Source: Bacteroides sp.
Lineage (GTDB): Bacteria; Bacteroidota; Bacteroidia; Bacteroidales; Bacteroidaceae
Reading direction: 5' to 3'
Length of the DNA stretch: 64,000 bases
Assembly: GCA_021201335.1 (NCBI GenBank)
Contig: JAJQFD010000001.1
Coordinates: 1-64,000, forward strand
This document shows positions 8,144-17,652 of the stretch, in pieces. The notes beneath the pieces are model-generated. The model searched no databases and was not told the origin of the DNA. It worked only from the letters and a program-made list of their open reading frames with translations. Each line of letters begins with the position of its first letter. Within the stretch, counting starts at the first letter, position 1. The translations under genes and the position numbers were made by a program.

Positions 8144-10054
8144 ATGAAAAAGATATTCAATAAAATATTTCTAGGAATCGGTTTTCTGGCAATTACAGGT
8201 TGTTCAGACTTCTTAGAGCAGTCCTCTCCTTCTGATCTTGAAGGTAATAATATTTTCAATTCGGTTTATTACACTGAGTTGATGTTAAATGAAGGATATG
8301 GCGACATGACACTTGATGCAACGTATTCACAATATATTCCTATCGTATGGGGATTAAATAGCGACTGCGAATTAGTAGACGGCTTAGGAAACGACGCAAC
8401 CAATACCGCAAGCGAACGTGGTAATATGAATTACAACTCCAGTCCAGGCTGGGGAAGCTTGTCAAACTTATGGAATGCTATGTATGGTATTATCGAAACG
8501 GCAAATACGGTAGTGGAAGGCGTTGAAGGAAGTAGCCTGTTGCTCACAGACAATGCAGACAGAAGGAATATGTTACGCCTGAAAGGAGAAGCTTTGACAA
8601 TGCGTGCCATGATATATTCAGATCTGATAAAATTTTTCGGTGACATTCCAATGAAGTTTGAAACAACAAAGACTGACTTATCAAATGTTTATCTTGCGAA
8701 AACAGATCGGGATGTTATTATGGATAGTCTGATTCTCCATTTACAAGAAGCCATTGAGTACCTGCCATGGGCTGGAGAGTCAAGCACCACTACCGAGCGC
8801 ATCACCAAAGGATATGCACATGCCTTACTGGCAAACATTGCCCTCACACGCGCAGGATGGAGTATTCGGGAAGCAGCTAAAGAAGGATATGAAACTGCCG
8901 TTTCTAACTCTGATCCGACTTATCCTACACAACGTTGCGGAGCAGACAAAAGAGCAGAAATGTATAAACTGGCTGAAAAGCACCTGAGTATTGTTATCAA
9001 CTCTCCCGTACATAATTTGAATCCTTCAATCGAAAACCATTGGTATTTGATCAACCAAAGAACATTGGATAATAGCTATAGAGAAAATATCTTTGAGATT
9101 CCGATGGGACTTGGTAGAAGTAGTGAGTTAGGTTATACAATAGGTGTATGTATTAATGGATCAAGTTCAAGATATGGTATTAAAGGTAACTCTTCTGGTA
9201 AGCTGAAACTAACAGCTCCTTATTTATATTCGTTTGACAGAGATGACTTACGTCGTGATCTAACTTGTGCCACGTATGAATTAAAAGAAGAAGATGGAAT
9301 TCTGAAAGAAAATATGCAAGGTAACAATCCATTCCAGATTTACTGTGCCAAATGGGATATCCGTAAAATGAATGAAGAATGGAGAGATAGAGCCATCAAT
9401 ACAGGTGATGCTAAATGGATGAGTGGTATCAATGTAGTACGTATGAGATATGCTTATGTACTGCTTATGTATGCTGAGACTGTAAATGAGCTTTACGGGC
9501 CAGATATAAAAGGAGGAGCAGGTCTATCTGCAAGAGAAGCGTTAGAAGCAGTACATGTCCGTTCATTTGACGAAGATAAGAAAGCTGGTGCCAGAACTTA
9601 CATTACAGATATTCCGGCAACAAAAGAAGATATGCATGAAGCTATCGTACAGGAAAACGCTTGGGAAATGGCAGGAGAAGGTTTCCGTAAATTCGATCTC
9701 GTTCGTTGGAATCTGTTAAGTGATAAGATCGATGAATTTAAAGCAAAGTATGAAGATGAAATAGAAAAGGTATATCCTGAAAAATTATATTTCAAATTAA
9801 ATGCAGATTATTCGATTGATATGTCAAGTGTAGATTGGTATGGTGATCTTACTGATTATACCGGATATGAAAGTACAGATTGGTATGGAAAAGAAGCAAC
9901 AGCTACTACACAAACCCAACTTACTGTAAATATTCCATCTATTTCTTCCGGCCTGAATGCAACTGTCAGAAATAGACATCTATTACCTATCGCTTCTACA
10001 ACTATCTCTGCTTCTAACGGAAAATTACATAATTCTTATGGATTCAGTGATTAA
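8144..10054 (+). CDS. SusD/RagB family surface nutrient-binding lipoprotein
   Basis: This 636-residue lipoprotein caps the SusC channel and binds glycan at the cell surface. Its signal peptide ends in a lipobox with Cys20 (LAITGCSDF). An N-terminal SusD-like domain with TPR helices is followed by the RagB/SusD C-terminal domain, including the conserved stretch around AIVQENAWEMAGEGFRKFDLVRW near residue 500-525. It lies 14 bases after susC and just before another surface lipoprotein gene, so the three form an operon. Confidence 0.95.
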   Translation: MKKIFNKIFLGIGFLAITGCSDFLEQSSPSDLEGNNIFNSVYYTELMLNEGYGDMTLDATYSQYIPIVWGLNSDCELVDGLGNDATNTASERGNMNYNSSPGWGSLSNLWNAMYGIIETANTVVEGVEGSSLLLTDNADRRNMLRLKGEALTMRAMIYSDLIKFFGDIPMKFETTKTDLSNVYLAKTDRDVIMDSLILHLQEAIEYLPWAGESSTTTERITKGYAHALLANIALTRAGWSIREAAKEGYETAVSNSDPTYPTQRCGADKRAEMYKLAEKHLSIVINSPVHNLNPSIENHWYLINQRTLDNSYRENIFEIPMGLGRSSELGYTIGVCINGSSSRYGIKGNSSGKLKLTAPYLYSFDRDDLRRDLTCATYELKEEDGILKENMQGNNPFQIYCAKWDIRKMNEEWRDRAINTGDAKWMSGINVVRMRYAYVLLMYAETVNELYGPDIKGGAGLSAREALEAVHVRSFDEDKKAGARTYITDIPATKEDMHEAIVQENAWEMAGEGFRKFDLVRWNLLSDKIDEFKAKYEDEIEKVYPEKLYFKLNADYSIDMSSVDWYGDLTDYTGYESTDWYGKEATATTQTQLTVNIPSISSGLNATVRNRHLLPIASTTISASNGKLHNSYGFSD

Positions 10055-10070
10055 TAAAAAAGGATTGAAC

Positions 10071-11621
10071 ATGAAAAAAATGAAATCAATTATAGGATCA
10101 GTTGCCACATTCATATTGGCAGCTCTTTCCATCACCTCTTGTGTTGATAAGAATGACTGGGAGGTGGATAGTTCACATGATCGACTCTTCAGCATAACTA
10201 AAATGAGTGTGAGCGCCAGCACTACGGATGTAGAATATACATTTACGGCCAATCCGAAAGCGGATTATTATATCATTGAGTTAAGTAAAGATTCTCTTTA
10301 CGATGCCATTGAAATGGGAGAACACGCTAGTTCCCTTGTATACGGCGAAGACAAATCTATTACTAAATCACCAGTAACTTTAGATAATCTGGATAGCGAT
10401 AGCAAATATTATCTCCGGGTGAAAGCCATGTCCGCTAACATAGAGAGCTCAAATTGGTCATATCTTACCGATTATTTCTTTAATACCAGAGCCGAACAGA
10501 TAATTTCAAACATTATAGTGGGTGTTAATGATGTAACTATCGAATGGCCTGCCGGTTCAAGGGCTACTCACATCACTATATCAAACGGACCAACGACAGA
10601 TTCCAGAGATCTGACCAGTGAGGAACTTGCCGAAGGTAAAGCAACCGTAACCGGATTGGACAGTGAAACAACCTATACTATTAAGTTATTAAACGGAGAA
10701 ACTACACGTGGCTCAAGAACATTTACCACCCTCATGGATTTAGGCGGTGCAACACCGATTAATCCTGATGATGATATTGCTGCTATTCTGGCTGCAGCAG
10801 AAGAAGGTGATATATATGCTATCATGCCAGGTACTTATGTAGTAGATGCCAAAATAGAGTTATCAAAAACAATCTCTGTGAGAGCGGCTATACCGGGACA
10901 AGCAGTCATAAATGGCATGTCGTTCAATTTGAAAGCCGGAGCAGGCTTAGAATTGAAAGACCTAACTTTAGATGGTACAAATGCTACCGGTCAGTTAATT
11001 AACTATCCGGAAGAATACGCTACCGAAACCGCAGCATTGGTAGTTAGCGGATGTGACATCCAAAATTACGAAAGTGGATTTATCAATCAAAGAGTTGTGA
11101 TTGAAGTTAATTCGATGAATATTACTGGCAATTTATTCAATAAGATCGGCGGACGATTCATTGATATACAGGCTGGATATGCTAAAACTATCAATTTGAC
11201 GAATAATACGATTGCAAACAGTATTTCAGGAGACGCTATTCGTATTGACAATTCTGCCGGCTTTACCGGAATAACCAGTATTATAACCATTAGCAACAAC
11301 ACTTTCTATAAAGTATGTAATAGTGCTGCTGGCAATCGTTTAATCTATACTCGTTTGAGTGGTCATTCAATCAAATTATCTAAGAATTTAGTTACCAATT
11401 CAATCGGTATTTATTCAAATCAATCGTCGACTAATGTTACCGAAATGACTAATAACTATTATCACAATGCACCTAATTATTATGATGCGAGTATTAGAGT
11501 TTCGGATGCAAATGGTACAGTACTTGATCCTGAATTTGTAAATCCTGACGAATTAGACTTCACTGTTCAGTCTAATGCTATTATAAGTGCAGGTGTAGGT
11601 GATCCACGGTGGTTAAACTAA
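10071..11621 (+). CDS. Surface lipoprotein with fibronectin III-like and right-handed beta-helix domains (DUF4957/DUF5123 type)
   Basis: The protein has about 516 residues. Its signal peptide has a lipobox Cys near residue 23 (LSITSCVDK). Residues about 30-230 hold two fibronectin-like repeats. From about 240 a parallel beta-helix follows, with repeated NxT/NxF turns (NITGNLF, NLTNNTI, ISNNTFY), ending in PEFVNPDELDFTVQ as in DUF4957/DUF5123 proteins. These are often surface glycan-binding or lyase-like proteins of pectin utilization loci; no catalytic residues can be assigned here. The frame opens at 9957 inside susD, but ATG 10071 gives the signal peptide. It is the third gene of the susC-susD operon and is followed by a strong terminator. 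Confidence 0.82.
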   Translation: MKKMKSIIGSVATFILAALSITSCVDKNDWEVDSSHDRLFSITKMSVSASTTDVEYTFTANPKADYYIIELSKDSLYDAIEMGEHASSLVYGEDKSITKSPVTLDNLDSDSKYYLRVKAMSANIESSNWSYLTDYFFNTRAEQIISNIIVGVNDVTIEWPAGSRATHITISNGPTTDSRDLTSEELAEGKATVTGLDSETTYTIKLLNGETTRGSRTFTTLMDLGGATPINPDDDIAAILAAAEEGDIYAIMPGTYVVDAKIELSKTISVRAAIPGQAVINGMSFNLKAGAGLELKDLTLDGTNATGQLINYPEEYATETAALVVSGCDIQNYESGFINQRVVIEVNSMNITGNLFNKIGGRFIDIQAGYAKTINLTNNTIANSISGDAIRIDNSAGFTGITSIITISNNTFYKVCNSAAGNRLIYTRLSGHSIKLSKNLVTNSIGIYSNQSSTNVTEMTNNYYHNAPNYYDASIRVSDANGTVLDPEFVNPDELDFTVQSNAIISAGVGDPRWLN

Positions 11622-11674
11622 TATCATCTCTACTTAATTCCTAAATAAACATACAACTTAGGATAATTTCTCAG

Positions 11675-11710
11675 AGAGTTGCGAACATAATTCGCAACTC
11701 TTTGTCTTTT
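11675..11710 (+). terminator. Strong rho-independent terminator of the susCD operon
   Basis: A perfect 11-bp stem, AGAGTTGCGAA (11675-11685) with TTCGCAACTCT (11691-11701), a five-base loop, and a T-rich tail. Confidence 0.85.
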
Positions 11711-11746
11711 TACGACATCCACCATCCATATCTTCCAATATTTCCG

Positions 11747-11754
11747 TAAGTTTG
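11747..11754 (+). promoter_or_regulatory. -7 box (TAAGTTTG) for the DUF2264 gene
   Basis: Perfect TAnnTTTG 29 bases before ATG 11783, just after the susCD terminator. The DUF2264 gene is therefore a separate transcription unit. Confidence 0.6.
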
Positions 11755-11782
11755 CTACACATTAATTATTCTAATAAAATCT

Positions 11783-13018
11783 ATGAGCAGAAAAATTACC
11801 CCCCCCCTAATTCTTTGTGTAGTAAGCTTTCTTTATTCCCTAACTTTACATGCACAACCATCTACAGGTGAGGAAGATCGAACGTTCTGGGTAAATACTC
11901 TCACCCGCATTGCAGACCCGGTATTAACCAACCTTAGCAACAATACCCTCAAACAAAACATGCCGTTTGAATCACTTTCCCAAGATACACTACGGATGCA
12001 AGTCTCTCACTTGGAAGCAGTGGGGAGGCTTATCTGCGGAATAGCTCCCTGGCTGGAATTAGGACCTGACGAAACTCAGGAAGGACAGTTACGGGAGAAA
12101 TACATCAAGCTGACAACCAAAGGACTTAAAAATGCTGTAAATCCGAAGGCACCCGACTATCTTGTTTTCGACAATCGGGCCAGGCAACCTTTGGTAGACG
12201 CTGCTTTCCTGACACAAGGCTTACTACGTGCACGTACGCAAGTTTGGCAAAAACTGGATGATGAAGCAAAAAACTGGATGATTACAGAATTGAAACGTAC
12301 ACGCACAATTGAACCCTGGAACAATAACTGGCTGCTCTTTGCTTCCATGGTGGAAGCTGTCATACTTGAATTTACAGGTGAATGTGATATGGAGCGTTTA
12401 TTACATGGAGTTAAACGTTTCCGTGAGGATTGGTACAAAGGAGATGGCTGGTATGGTGACGGACCTCAGTTCCACATGGATTATTACAACAGTTTTGTAA
12501 TCAACCCCATGCTGACAGATATATTGAAAATAATGGCAAAACATAAACTTGATGATAAGAATTTCCTGCCTGTTCAGCTAGCAAGACATACACGGTTTGC
12601 CGACCAACAAGAACGTTTCATTTCTCCAGAAGGAACATATCCGGTTGTAGGGCGCTCTATAGTCTATCGGTTTGGAGTTTTCCACGCATTAGCACAAGCT
12701 GCCTTCATTAATATTCTACCTAAAAAAATGGAACCAGCCCAGGTACGGTGTGCTTTAACTGCTGTTATTCGCAATCAAATGAAATCACCCAAAAACTTTG
12801 ATGAGAACGGCTGGCTGAAGATTGGATTTACGGGTGAACAGCTTCACATGTCCGAGTCATATATCAACACAGGTAGTCTTTACCTTTGTTCTATGGGATT
12901 ACTTCCTCTGGGACTACCTGCTGAACACTCCTTCTGGAGCGATCCATTTACGGAATGGACAAACCTGAAAGCATGGAAAGGAATCGATGTAGGGGCAGAC
13001 AAGGCTTGGAGTAAATAG
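11783..13018 (+). CDS. Secreted DUF2264 family protein (putative carbohydrate-active enzyme)
   Basis: This 411-residue protein has a signal peptide (cut near residue 25, LTLHAQ) and a single DUF2264 domain (PF10022). Conserved-looking features are the Trp-rich NNWLLFASMVEA segment, the WYGDGPQFHMDYYNSFVINP stretch, and GRSIVYRFGVFHALAQ. The fold is expected to be an alpha/alpha barrel as in many uronate-processing enzymes. The activity is not established here. Position between susCD and the HTCS regulator suggests it acts on the same glycan. A run of nine C residues lies at codons 6-9, inside the signal peptide; a one-base slip there would abolish expression. The gene ends in TAG. Confidence 0.82.
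   Translation: MSRKITPPLILCVVSFLYSLTLHAQPSTGEEDRTFWVNTLTRIADPVLTNLSNNTLKQNMPFESLSQDTLRMQVSHLEAVGRLICGIAPWLELGPDETQEGQLREKYIKLTTKGLKNAVNPKAPDYLVFDNRARQPLVDAAFLTQGLLRARTQVWQKLDDEAKNWMITELKRTRTIEPWNNNWLLFASMVEAVILEFTGECDMERLLHGVKRFREDWYKGDGWYGDGPQFHMDYYNSFVINPMLTDILKIMAKHKLDDKNFLPVQLARHTRFADQQERFISPEGTYPVVGRSIVYRFGVFHALAQAAFINILPKKMEPAQVRCALTAVIRNQMKSPKNFDENGWLKIGFTGEQLHMSESYINTGSLYLCSMGLLPLGLPAEHSFWSDPFTEWTNLKAWKGIDVGADKAWSK
11799..11807 (+). repeat. Nine-C homopolymer in the signal peptide of the DUF2264 gene
   Basis: A C9 run covers codons 6-9 (Thr-Pro-Pro plus the first base of the next codon). It is in frame as given. Poly-C/G tracts of this length are classic sites of slipped-strand phase variation, but they are also classic sequencing error sites. 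Confidence 0.7.
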
Positions 13019-13041
13019 GTTGGGTCATTGAGAATTAAGAA

Positions 13042-13107
13042 ATTAGAATTAAGTTGTCAGCAAGCTATGTAGTATCATTTCTAAATAACTTACTTCTTAA
13101 TTCTAAT
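13042..13107. repeat. AT-rich inverted repeat between convergent genes
   Basis: ATTAGAATTAAG (13042-13053) is perfectly inverted as CTTAATTCTAAT (13096-13107), with a 42-base loop. It sits between the convergent DUF2264 and HTCS genes and may act as a bidirectional terminator. Similar wording occurs at 29338-29430 and 63654-63745. Confidence 0.5.
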
Positions 13108-13154
13108 CTTTAACATCAACTTCCAGCAGTTCACATAGTCTCGTTTTCCCGAAC

Positions 13155-16100
13155 TCATTTCTTAAATATCTTATCCCGATATTCTGTGGGTGTCATTCCT
13201 GTTTTTTGTTTAAAACATTTGCTAAAATAACGGGGATCATTAATTCCTACCATATAAGAGATCTGAGTCATATTAAACTCTCCGCTTTCAATTAATTGGG
13301 TAGCTCGTTTAATACGTACTTCTTTAATGAATTCAATAGGAGCCAGTCCGGTTAACGTTTTAAGCTTCTTGAAAAATACCGAACGGCTGACAGCCATTTC
13401 AGTAACCAGATCATCCACCATTAATTCGCCATTATCAATATTCTTTTCCATCAACTCCATTAATTTATCCATAAACTTACGATCAATGGAAGTCATTTCA
13501 AGTTGCTCAGCCGGCTTTTCCATTTCTTCTTTTACCGAGGATGGTATTGCCTCATTCATCAGGTTAGAACGGTACATAGCCTGTAGTTTTTCACGTTGGG
13601 CCAGAATATTCTTCACCCGAGCTTGCAGGTAGGTAGTACTAAAAGGTTTGGTTATATAATCATCAGCCCCATATTCCAATCCTTCCAATTTATTCTCAAT
13701 GGAAGTTTTAGCAGTCAGCAATACAATAGGGATATGGCTAGTCGTCATATCTGCTCGAAGTTCTTTCATCATCTCTATTCCATCCTTCTCCGGCATCATC
13801 ACATCGCTAATTATTATATCCGGTAGAAATTTCAGGGCTTTACTCCATCCTTCCATACCATCCGCTGCTTCTATAACTCTAAACTTATCGGCAAAGATTC
13901 GGCGAAGAAAAGTTCTGAGTTCACTATTATCTTCAACAATCAGAAGCACTCGTTGGGAGGAGGCTACTTCTGCTGTATTCTCAAGGAGTACTTCGGTAAT
14001 TACGGAAGTATCGCCTTTTGTTTCCACCTTCTCAAAAGTAGTGACTATCTGATCAGCCAGAATAAATTCGGTTCCTTCATCGTAATGATCTTTGCCTTTA
14101 AGAAACTCCACTTTAAAGCCACTACCCTCACCCAACTTACTATCTACAGAAATAGTAGCTTTATGCATATCCACCAGTTCTTTGACGAGTGAAAGACCAA
14201 TCCCTGAACTTGCCGAGTGATTGAAAAGATTCCTATCCATTAGGTTTTCAAAACGCATAAAGATGGATTGTTTCTTATTCTCTGCAATTCCGATACCCTG
14301 ATCACGTACTTCAACAGAGATGGTAGTATTATCCTCTCGCACGAAAACTGCAATCATTTTTCCATGAGGAGTATATTTAAAAGCATTGGAAAGGAGATTA
14401 AAAAGAATCTTTTCAAACTTGTCTTCGTCTACCCAGAGGTATAAATCATCTTTTTCAGCTTCCAGTATATAATCTATATGATGGTCTTCGGCCAACGATT
14501 CGAAATTATCCATCACCTTTCGAATAAAAGGAACAATATCCAGTTTCTGCACACGCAACTTCATCTTTTTGTTCTGTATCTTTCGAAAATCAAGGATCTG
14601 ATTCACCAACCGAAGCATCCGACTGGTATTTCGTTCAACCACCTGCAATTGTTCCCGCACGTCTCCGGGCAGGTTCGGCTTTTGCAGTATGGTTTCAACC
14701 GGACCGGAAATCAATGTAAGAGGCGTGCGCAGTTCATGAGAAATATTGGTAAAAAAACGAAGTTTAATATCAGATATCTCCTGTTCAATAGATACTTCGT
14801 GTTTCAAACGGTAAATGGTAAATAGGATATAAACGGCTATCCAGATTACGATACCTATTATTAAGAAATACAATATATAGGCCCAAGGAGTTTCCCAGAA
14901 AGAAGGCAATATTTCTAGTGGCATGGAATGTATATTATCTACCCATGCTCCATCCCCGTTCGTTGATTTTACTTGAAAGGTATAAGTACCTTTGGGTAAA
15001 TTGGCATAAGTTATATCCCGTTCTTTACCCTTATAATTCCAGTTCTTATCAAAACCGTCCAGCATATATGCATATTGAATCTCGTTGGAAGTGGTATAAT
15101 CCAGAGCAACAAAGCCAATGGAAAGGTTGTTCTCATCATGATTCAGAACAAGTCCTTCCTTTTCATCAAAAGTCTGTGAAAATAAAATAGGTGGAACGTA
15201 AGTACTTTTACGAATGGAATCAGGATGGAAATGAAAGATACCGTTACTTGCGCCAAAAAAAGCACGACCGGAAGAAGTGATGGTAGAGGCTGCTTCGCTA
15301 AAACGGACGTTGAACATAAAACTTTGAAGACCGTAGTTTTCAAAAAATTCTTTTGAAGGAATAAACTTACTGATTGCATGCTCTGTGCTGATCCAAAGAT
15401 TCTCCTGCGCATCTTCCCGAATAGAAAGTACTACATCTGATGGCAGCTGCCCGTCTTTCTTCATATAGGATTTAAAACGAGCATTACCCGCTTCATCCAT
15501 GGAAATCAACTTGTTGAGCCCTCCTCCGGAAGCTGCAAAATACAACTCATCCTGCCGGGTATTTATAATCCAATGAATATCATTGTTACTCAAACTATTC
15601 AGATCACCGGGAATACTGGAGTAATGATAAAAAACAATATCCTCCGGATTAATGAAATTTCCATCAAAACAAATAGCCCCGGTAGTTGTACCCACCCAGA
15701 TATTCCCTTTATTATCAGAAGTGACAAAACGTACTTTATAACAATTATCGATCGGATATTGCTTAAGGTGATTGCGATGGTTAATGAATTTGCCGTTTTT
15801 TTCTTTATCGATATAGTTCAATCCACCAGCAAATGTTGCTACCCATATTCTGCCATTCGAGTCTTCATAAGTACAATATACATTATCATTGCTCAAACTG
15901 TAAAGTTCATCAGGGTTATGTTGGTAACGAGTGATCCGATAGGCTCCGGGGCGCTGAAAATCTTTTTCCGCACGCACCAGTCCGTTACCTTTGGTAGAAA
16001 TCCAGATGATTCCCTGACTATCCTGCATCAGGTTGTAAGCTACTCCTTCCAATGGGATACCATTCTTGGATATCGTTCCGTCGGCAGTCAGGTATCCGCG

Positions 16101-17549
16101 ATAATTCATCTGACTGTCGTAAACACGCACAGTACTGTTTTTAAATCCAACCCAGATGTTTTTTTCATCATCTTCCATAATCGAACGGACTTCATTGCTG
16201 AGAGATTCTTTTTCTTCCGGATAAGGAGTAATAAGATGAAACTGCCGGGGCTTGAAGGTGACTTTCTCCAGACCTTTAGAATGAGTGCCCATCCAGAGAT
16301 TTCCCTGGCGATCGGAAAAAGCGGAATGTAGTTTATTGGAAAATTTCCAGTCTTTCGAACCCGGTTCGTTATGAAACGGAACGAGCTTATTCTTTTCCCG
16401 GTCGAAATAAGACATTCCTCCACCAAACGGATGTACCCACAAACGTCCGTGAATATCTTCGTGAATATGAAACTTAGGATGAGAGCGATCGGCTGTGGCC
16501 GGTTCAGTCTTCATTGTTTCACGCTTTAATTGCTTTTTTACCGGGTTGAAATGTACGACAGAACTTGTTTCTTCCTGTTCAAACCATACTTCTCCGTGGC
16601 TGTCAACATATACGGATAATATAGGTTTATGGGATAATTCTTTATAATCTGAATGCGAATAATGTTTGTAGTCTCCGGTCAAAACGTCACAGGTGAAAAA
16701 CCCATCACTGCGAGTAGCTACCAATAGTTTTCCGGTTGCAATGGAATTTATAGAAACAATAGATGACAAAGTAGGTAACTCCAACAGTTCAAACCGTTCT
16801 TCCACCTTCAGGAATCGCCAGACACGACCTCCGCCAGAACCAAAGAAAATTTCTCTGTCATTCTCAAAAAAAGAATAAAATGCCTGATTGGAATTTGGGG
16901 ACTCTTTCTGTATATCCGAAAAATAAGGAATGACAGTATCTTGTCCATTCTTTATTAACCCTAAGCCATTGTCCGTCAGTATCCATTCATTGCCCAGGCT
17001 ATCGAGGTAAGCATTGATAAAGTGCTTCATGGAAAAGAAGTCTGATTGTCCTGAGAAAACATCCCACGTTAGGGATAAGTCATTCGAATTTGTTCTAACT
17101 CGTATAGCTTCCATTTTATCGGTTAACAGCCATACCGTTCCATTATCCAGCAATTTTATGGAAGTAATATTCATCTGACTCCCCTCCCCTTTGGAGGGCA
17201 CCTGTTCAGACTCTTCGGTGGTAATATTGAACCGATGCACGCGGTCATCATACGTCAGCAACCACAGAAAGCCATACATATCTTCCCCAATCAACTCCAT
17301 CCGGTTATTAGCAAAACTAATCCGGCTATCCTGACCTCCTTTATAGGTTTTAAATGTATAGCCATTGAACATATTCAGTCCATCCCAGGTTGAAAACCAC
17401 ATAGCTCCGCGACGATCCTGCAAAATGCCCATAACCGTATTTTGCGATAATCCGTCTTCTGTAGAATAATGGGTGAAAAAATTATTATCCTGCGCTCCGG
17501 CCAATCTCACTAAACATACGAGAAATAAGGTTAAAATTAGTCTCTTCAT
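13155..17549 (-). CDS. Hybrid two-component system regulator (HTCS)
   Basis: This 1464-residue one-protein signalling system spans the inner membrane. A signal peptide (MKRLILTLFLVCLVRLAGAQ) is followed by about 14 periplasmic propeller repeats (for example GLSQNTVMGILQDRRGAMWF) and a Y_Y_Y domain. A transmembrane helix lies near residue 890-915 (ILYFLIIGIVIWIAVYILF). Then come a histidine kinase with phospho-acceptor H938 (SHELRTPL), an HATPase, a receiver domain with D1249 (ISDVMMPEKDG), and an AraC-type HTH at the C-terminus (VGINDPRYFSKCFKQKTG). HTCS proteins bind a glycan fragment in the periplasm and switch on their own susCD locus. It is divergent from the esterase gene at 17653. The start at 17549 gives the signal peptide. 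It ends in TGA, showing that TGA is a real stop in this genome. Confidence 0.94.
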   Translation of the reverse strand: MKRLILTLFLVCLVRLAGAQDNNFFTHYSTEDGLSQNTVMGILQDRRGAMWFSTWDGLNMFNGYTFKTYKGGQDSRISFANNRMELIGEDMYGFLWLLTYDDRVHRFNITTEESEQVPSKGEGSQMNITSIKLLDNGTVWLLTDKMEAIRVRTNSNDLSLTWDVFSGQSDFFSMKHFINAYLDSLGNEWILTDNGLGLIKNGQDTVIPYFSDIQKESPNSNQAFYSFFENDREIFFGSGGGRVWRFLKVEERFELLELPTLSSIVSINSIATGKLLVATRSDGFFTCDVLTGDYKHYSHSDYKELSHKPILSVYVDSHGEVWFEQEETSSVVHFNPVKKQLKRETMKTEPATADRSHPKFHIHEDIHGRLWVHPFGGGMSYFDREKNKLVPFHNEPGSKDWKFSNKLHSAFSDRQGNLWMGTHSKGLEKVTFKPRQFHLITPYPEEKESLSNEVRSIMEDDEKNIWVGFKNSTVRVYDSQMNYRGYLTADGTISKNGIPLEGVAYNLMQDSQGIIWISTKGNGLVRAEKDFQRPGAYRITRYQHNPDELYSLSNDNVYCTYEDSNGRIWVATFAGGLNYIDKEKNGKFINHRNHLKQYPIDNCYKVRFVTSDNKGNIWVGTTTGAICFDGNFINPEDIVFYHYSSIPGDLNSLSNNDIHWIINTRQDELYFAASGGGLNKLISMDEAGNARFKSYMKKDGQLPSDVVLSIREDAQENLWISTEHAISKFIPSKEFFENYGLQSFMFNVRFSEAASTITSSGRAFFGASNGIFHFHPDSIRKSTYVPPILFSQTFDEKEGLVLNHDENNLSIGFVALDYTTSNEIQYAYMLDGFDKNWNYKGKERDITYANLPKGTYTFQVKSTNGDGAWVDNIHSMPLEILPSFWETPWAYILYFLIIGIVIWIAVYILFTIYRLKHEVSIEQEISDIKLRFFTNISHELRTPLTLISGPVETILQKPNLPGDVREQLQVVERNTSRMLRLVNQILDFRKIQNKKMKLRVQKLDIVPFIRKVMDNFESLAEDHHIDYILEAEKDDLYLWVDEDKFEKILFNLLSNAFKYTPHGKMIAVFVREDNTTISVEVRDQGIGIAENKKQSIFMRFENLMDRNLFNHSASSGIGLSLVKELVDMHKATISVDSKLGEGSGFKVEFLKGKDHYDEGTEFILADQIVTTFEKVETKGDTSVITEVLLENTAEVASSQRVLLIVEDNSELRTFLRRIFADKFRVIEAADGMEGWSKALKFLPDIIISDVMMPEKDGIEMMKELRADMTTSHIPIVLLTAKTSIENKLEGLEYGADDYITKPFSTTYLQARVKNILAQREKLQAMYRSNLMNEAIPSSVKEEMEKPAEQLEMTSIDRKFMDKLMELMEKNIDNGELMVDDLVTEMAVSRSVFFKKLKTLTGLAPIEFIKEVRIKRATQLIESGEFNMTQISYMVGINDPRYFSKCFKQKTGMTPTEYRDKIFKK

Positions 17550-17652
17550 ATTACTTTCCACTGCCAATAATTATGCCTGTTTGGGCTAAAGGTACAAAAA
17601 AGAGCGTATTTTTATCTATCTTTAAAGCAAGTTTTAACAACATGTATTTTAT

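Noticed and set aside
15573-16331. 252-codon open frame on the plus strand
   Set aside because: It lies entirely antisense to the HTCS propeller region, has no promoter or start context, and its composition is that of a shadow frame.
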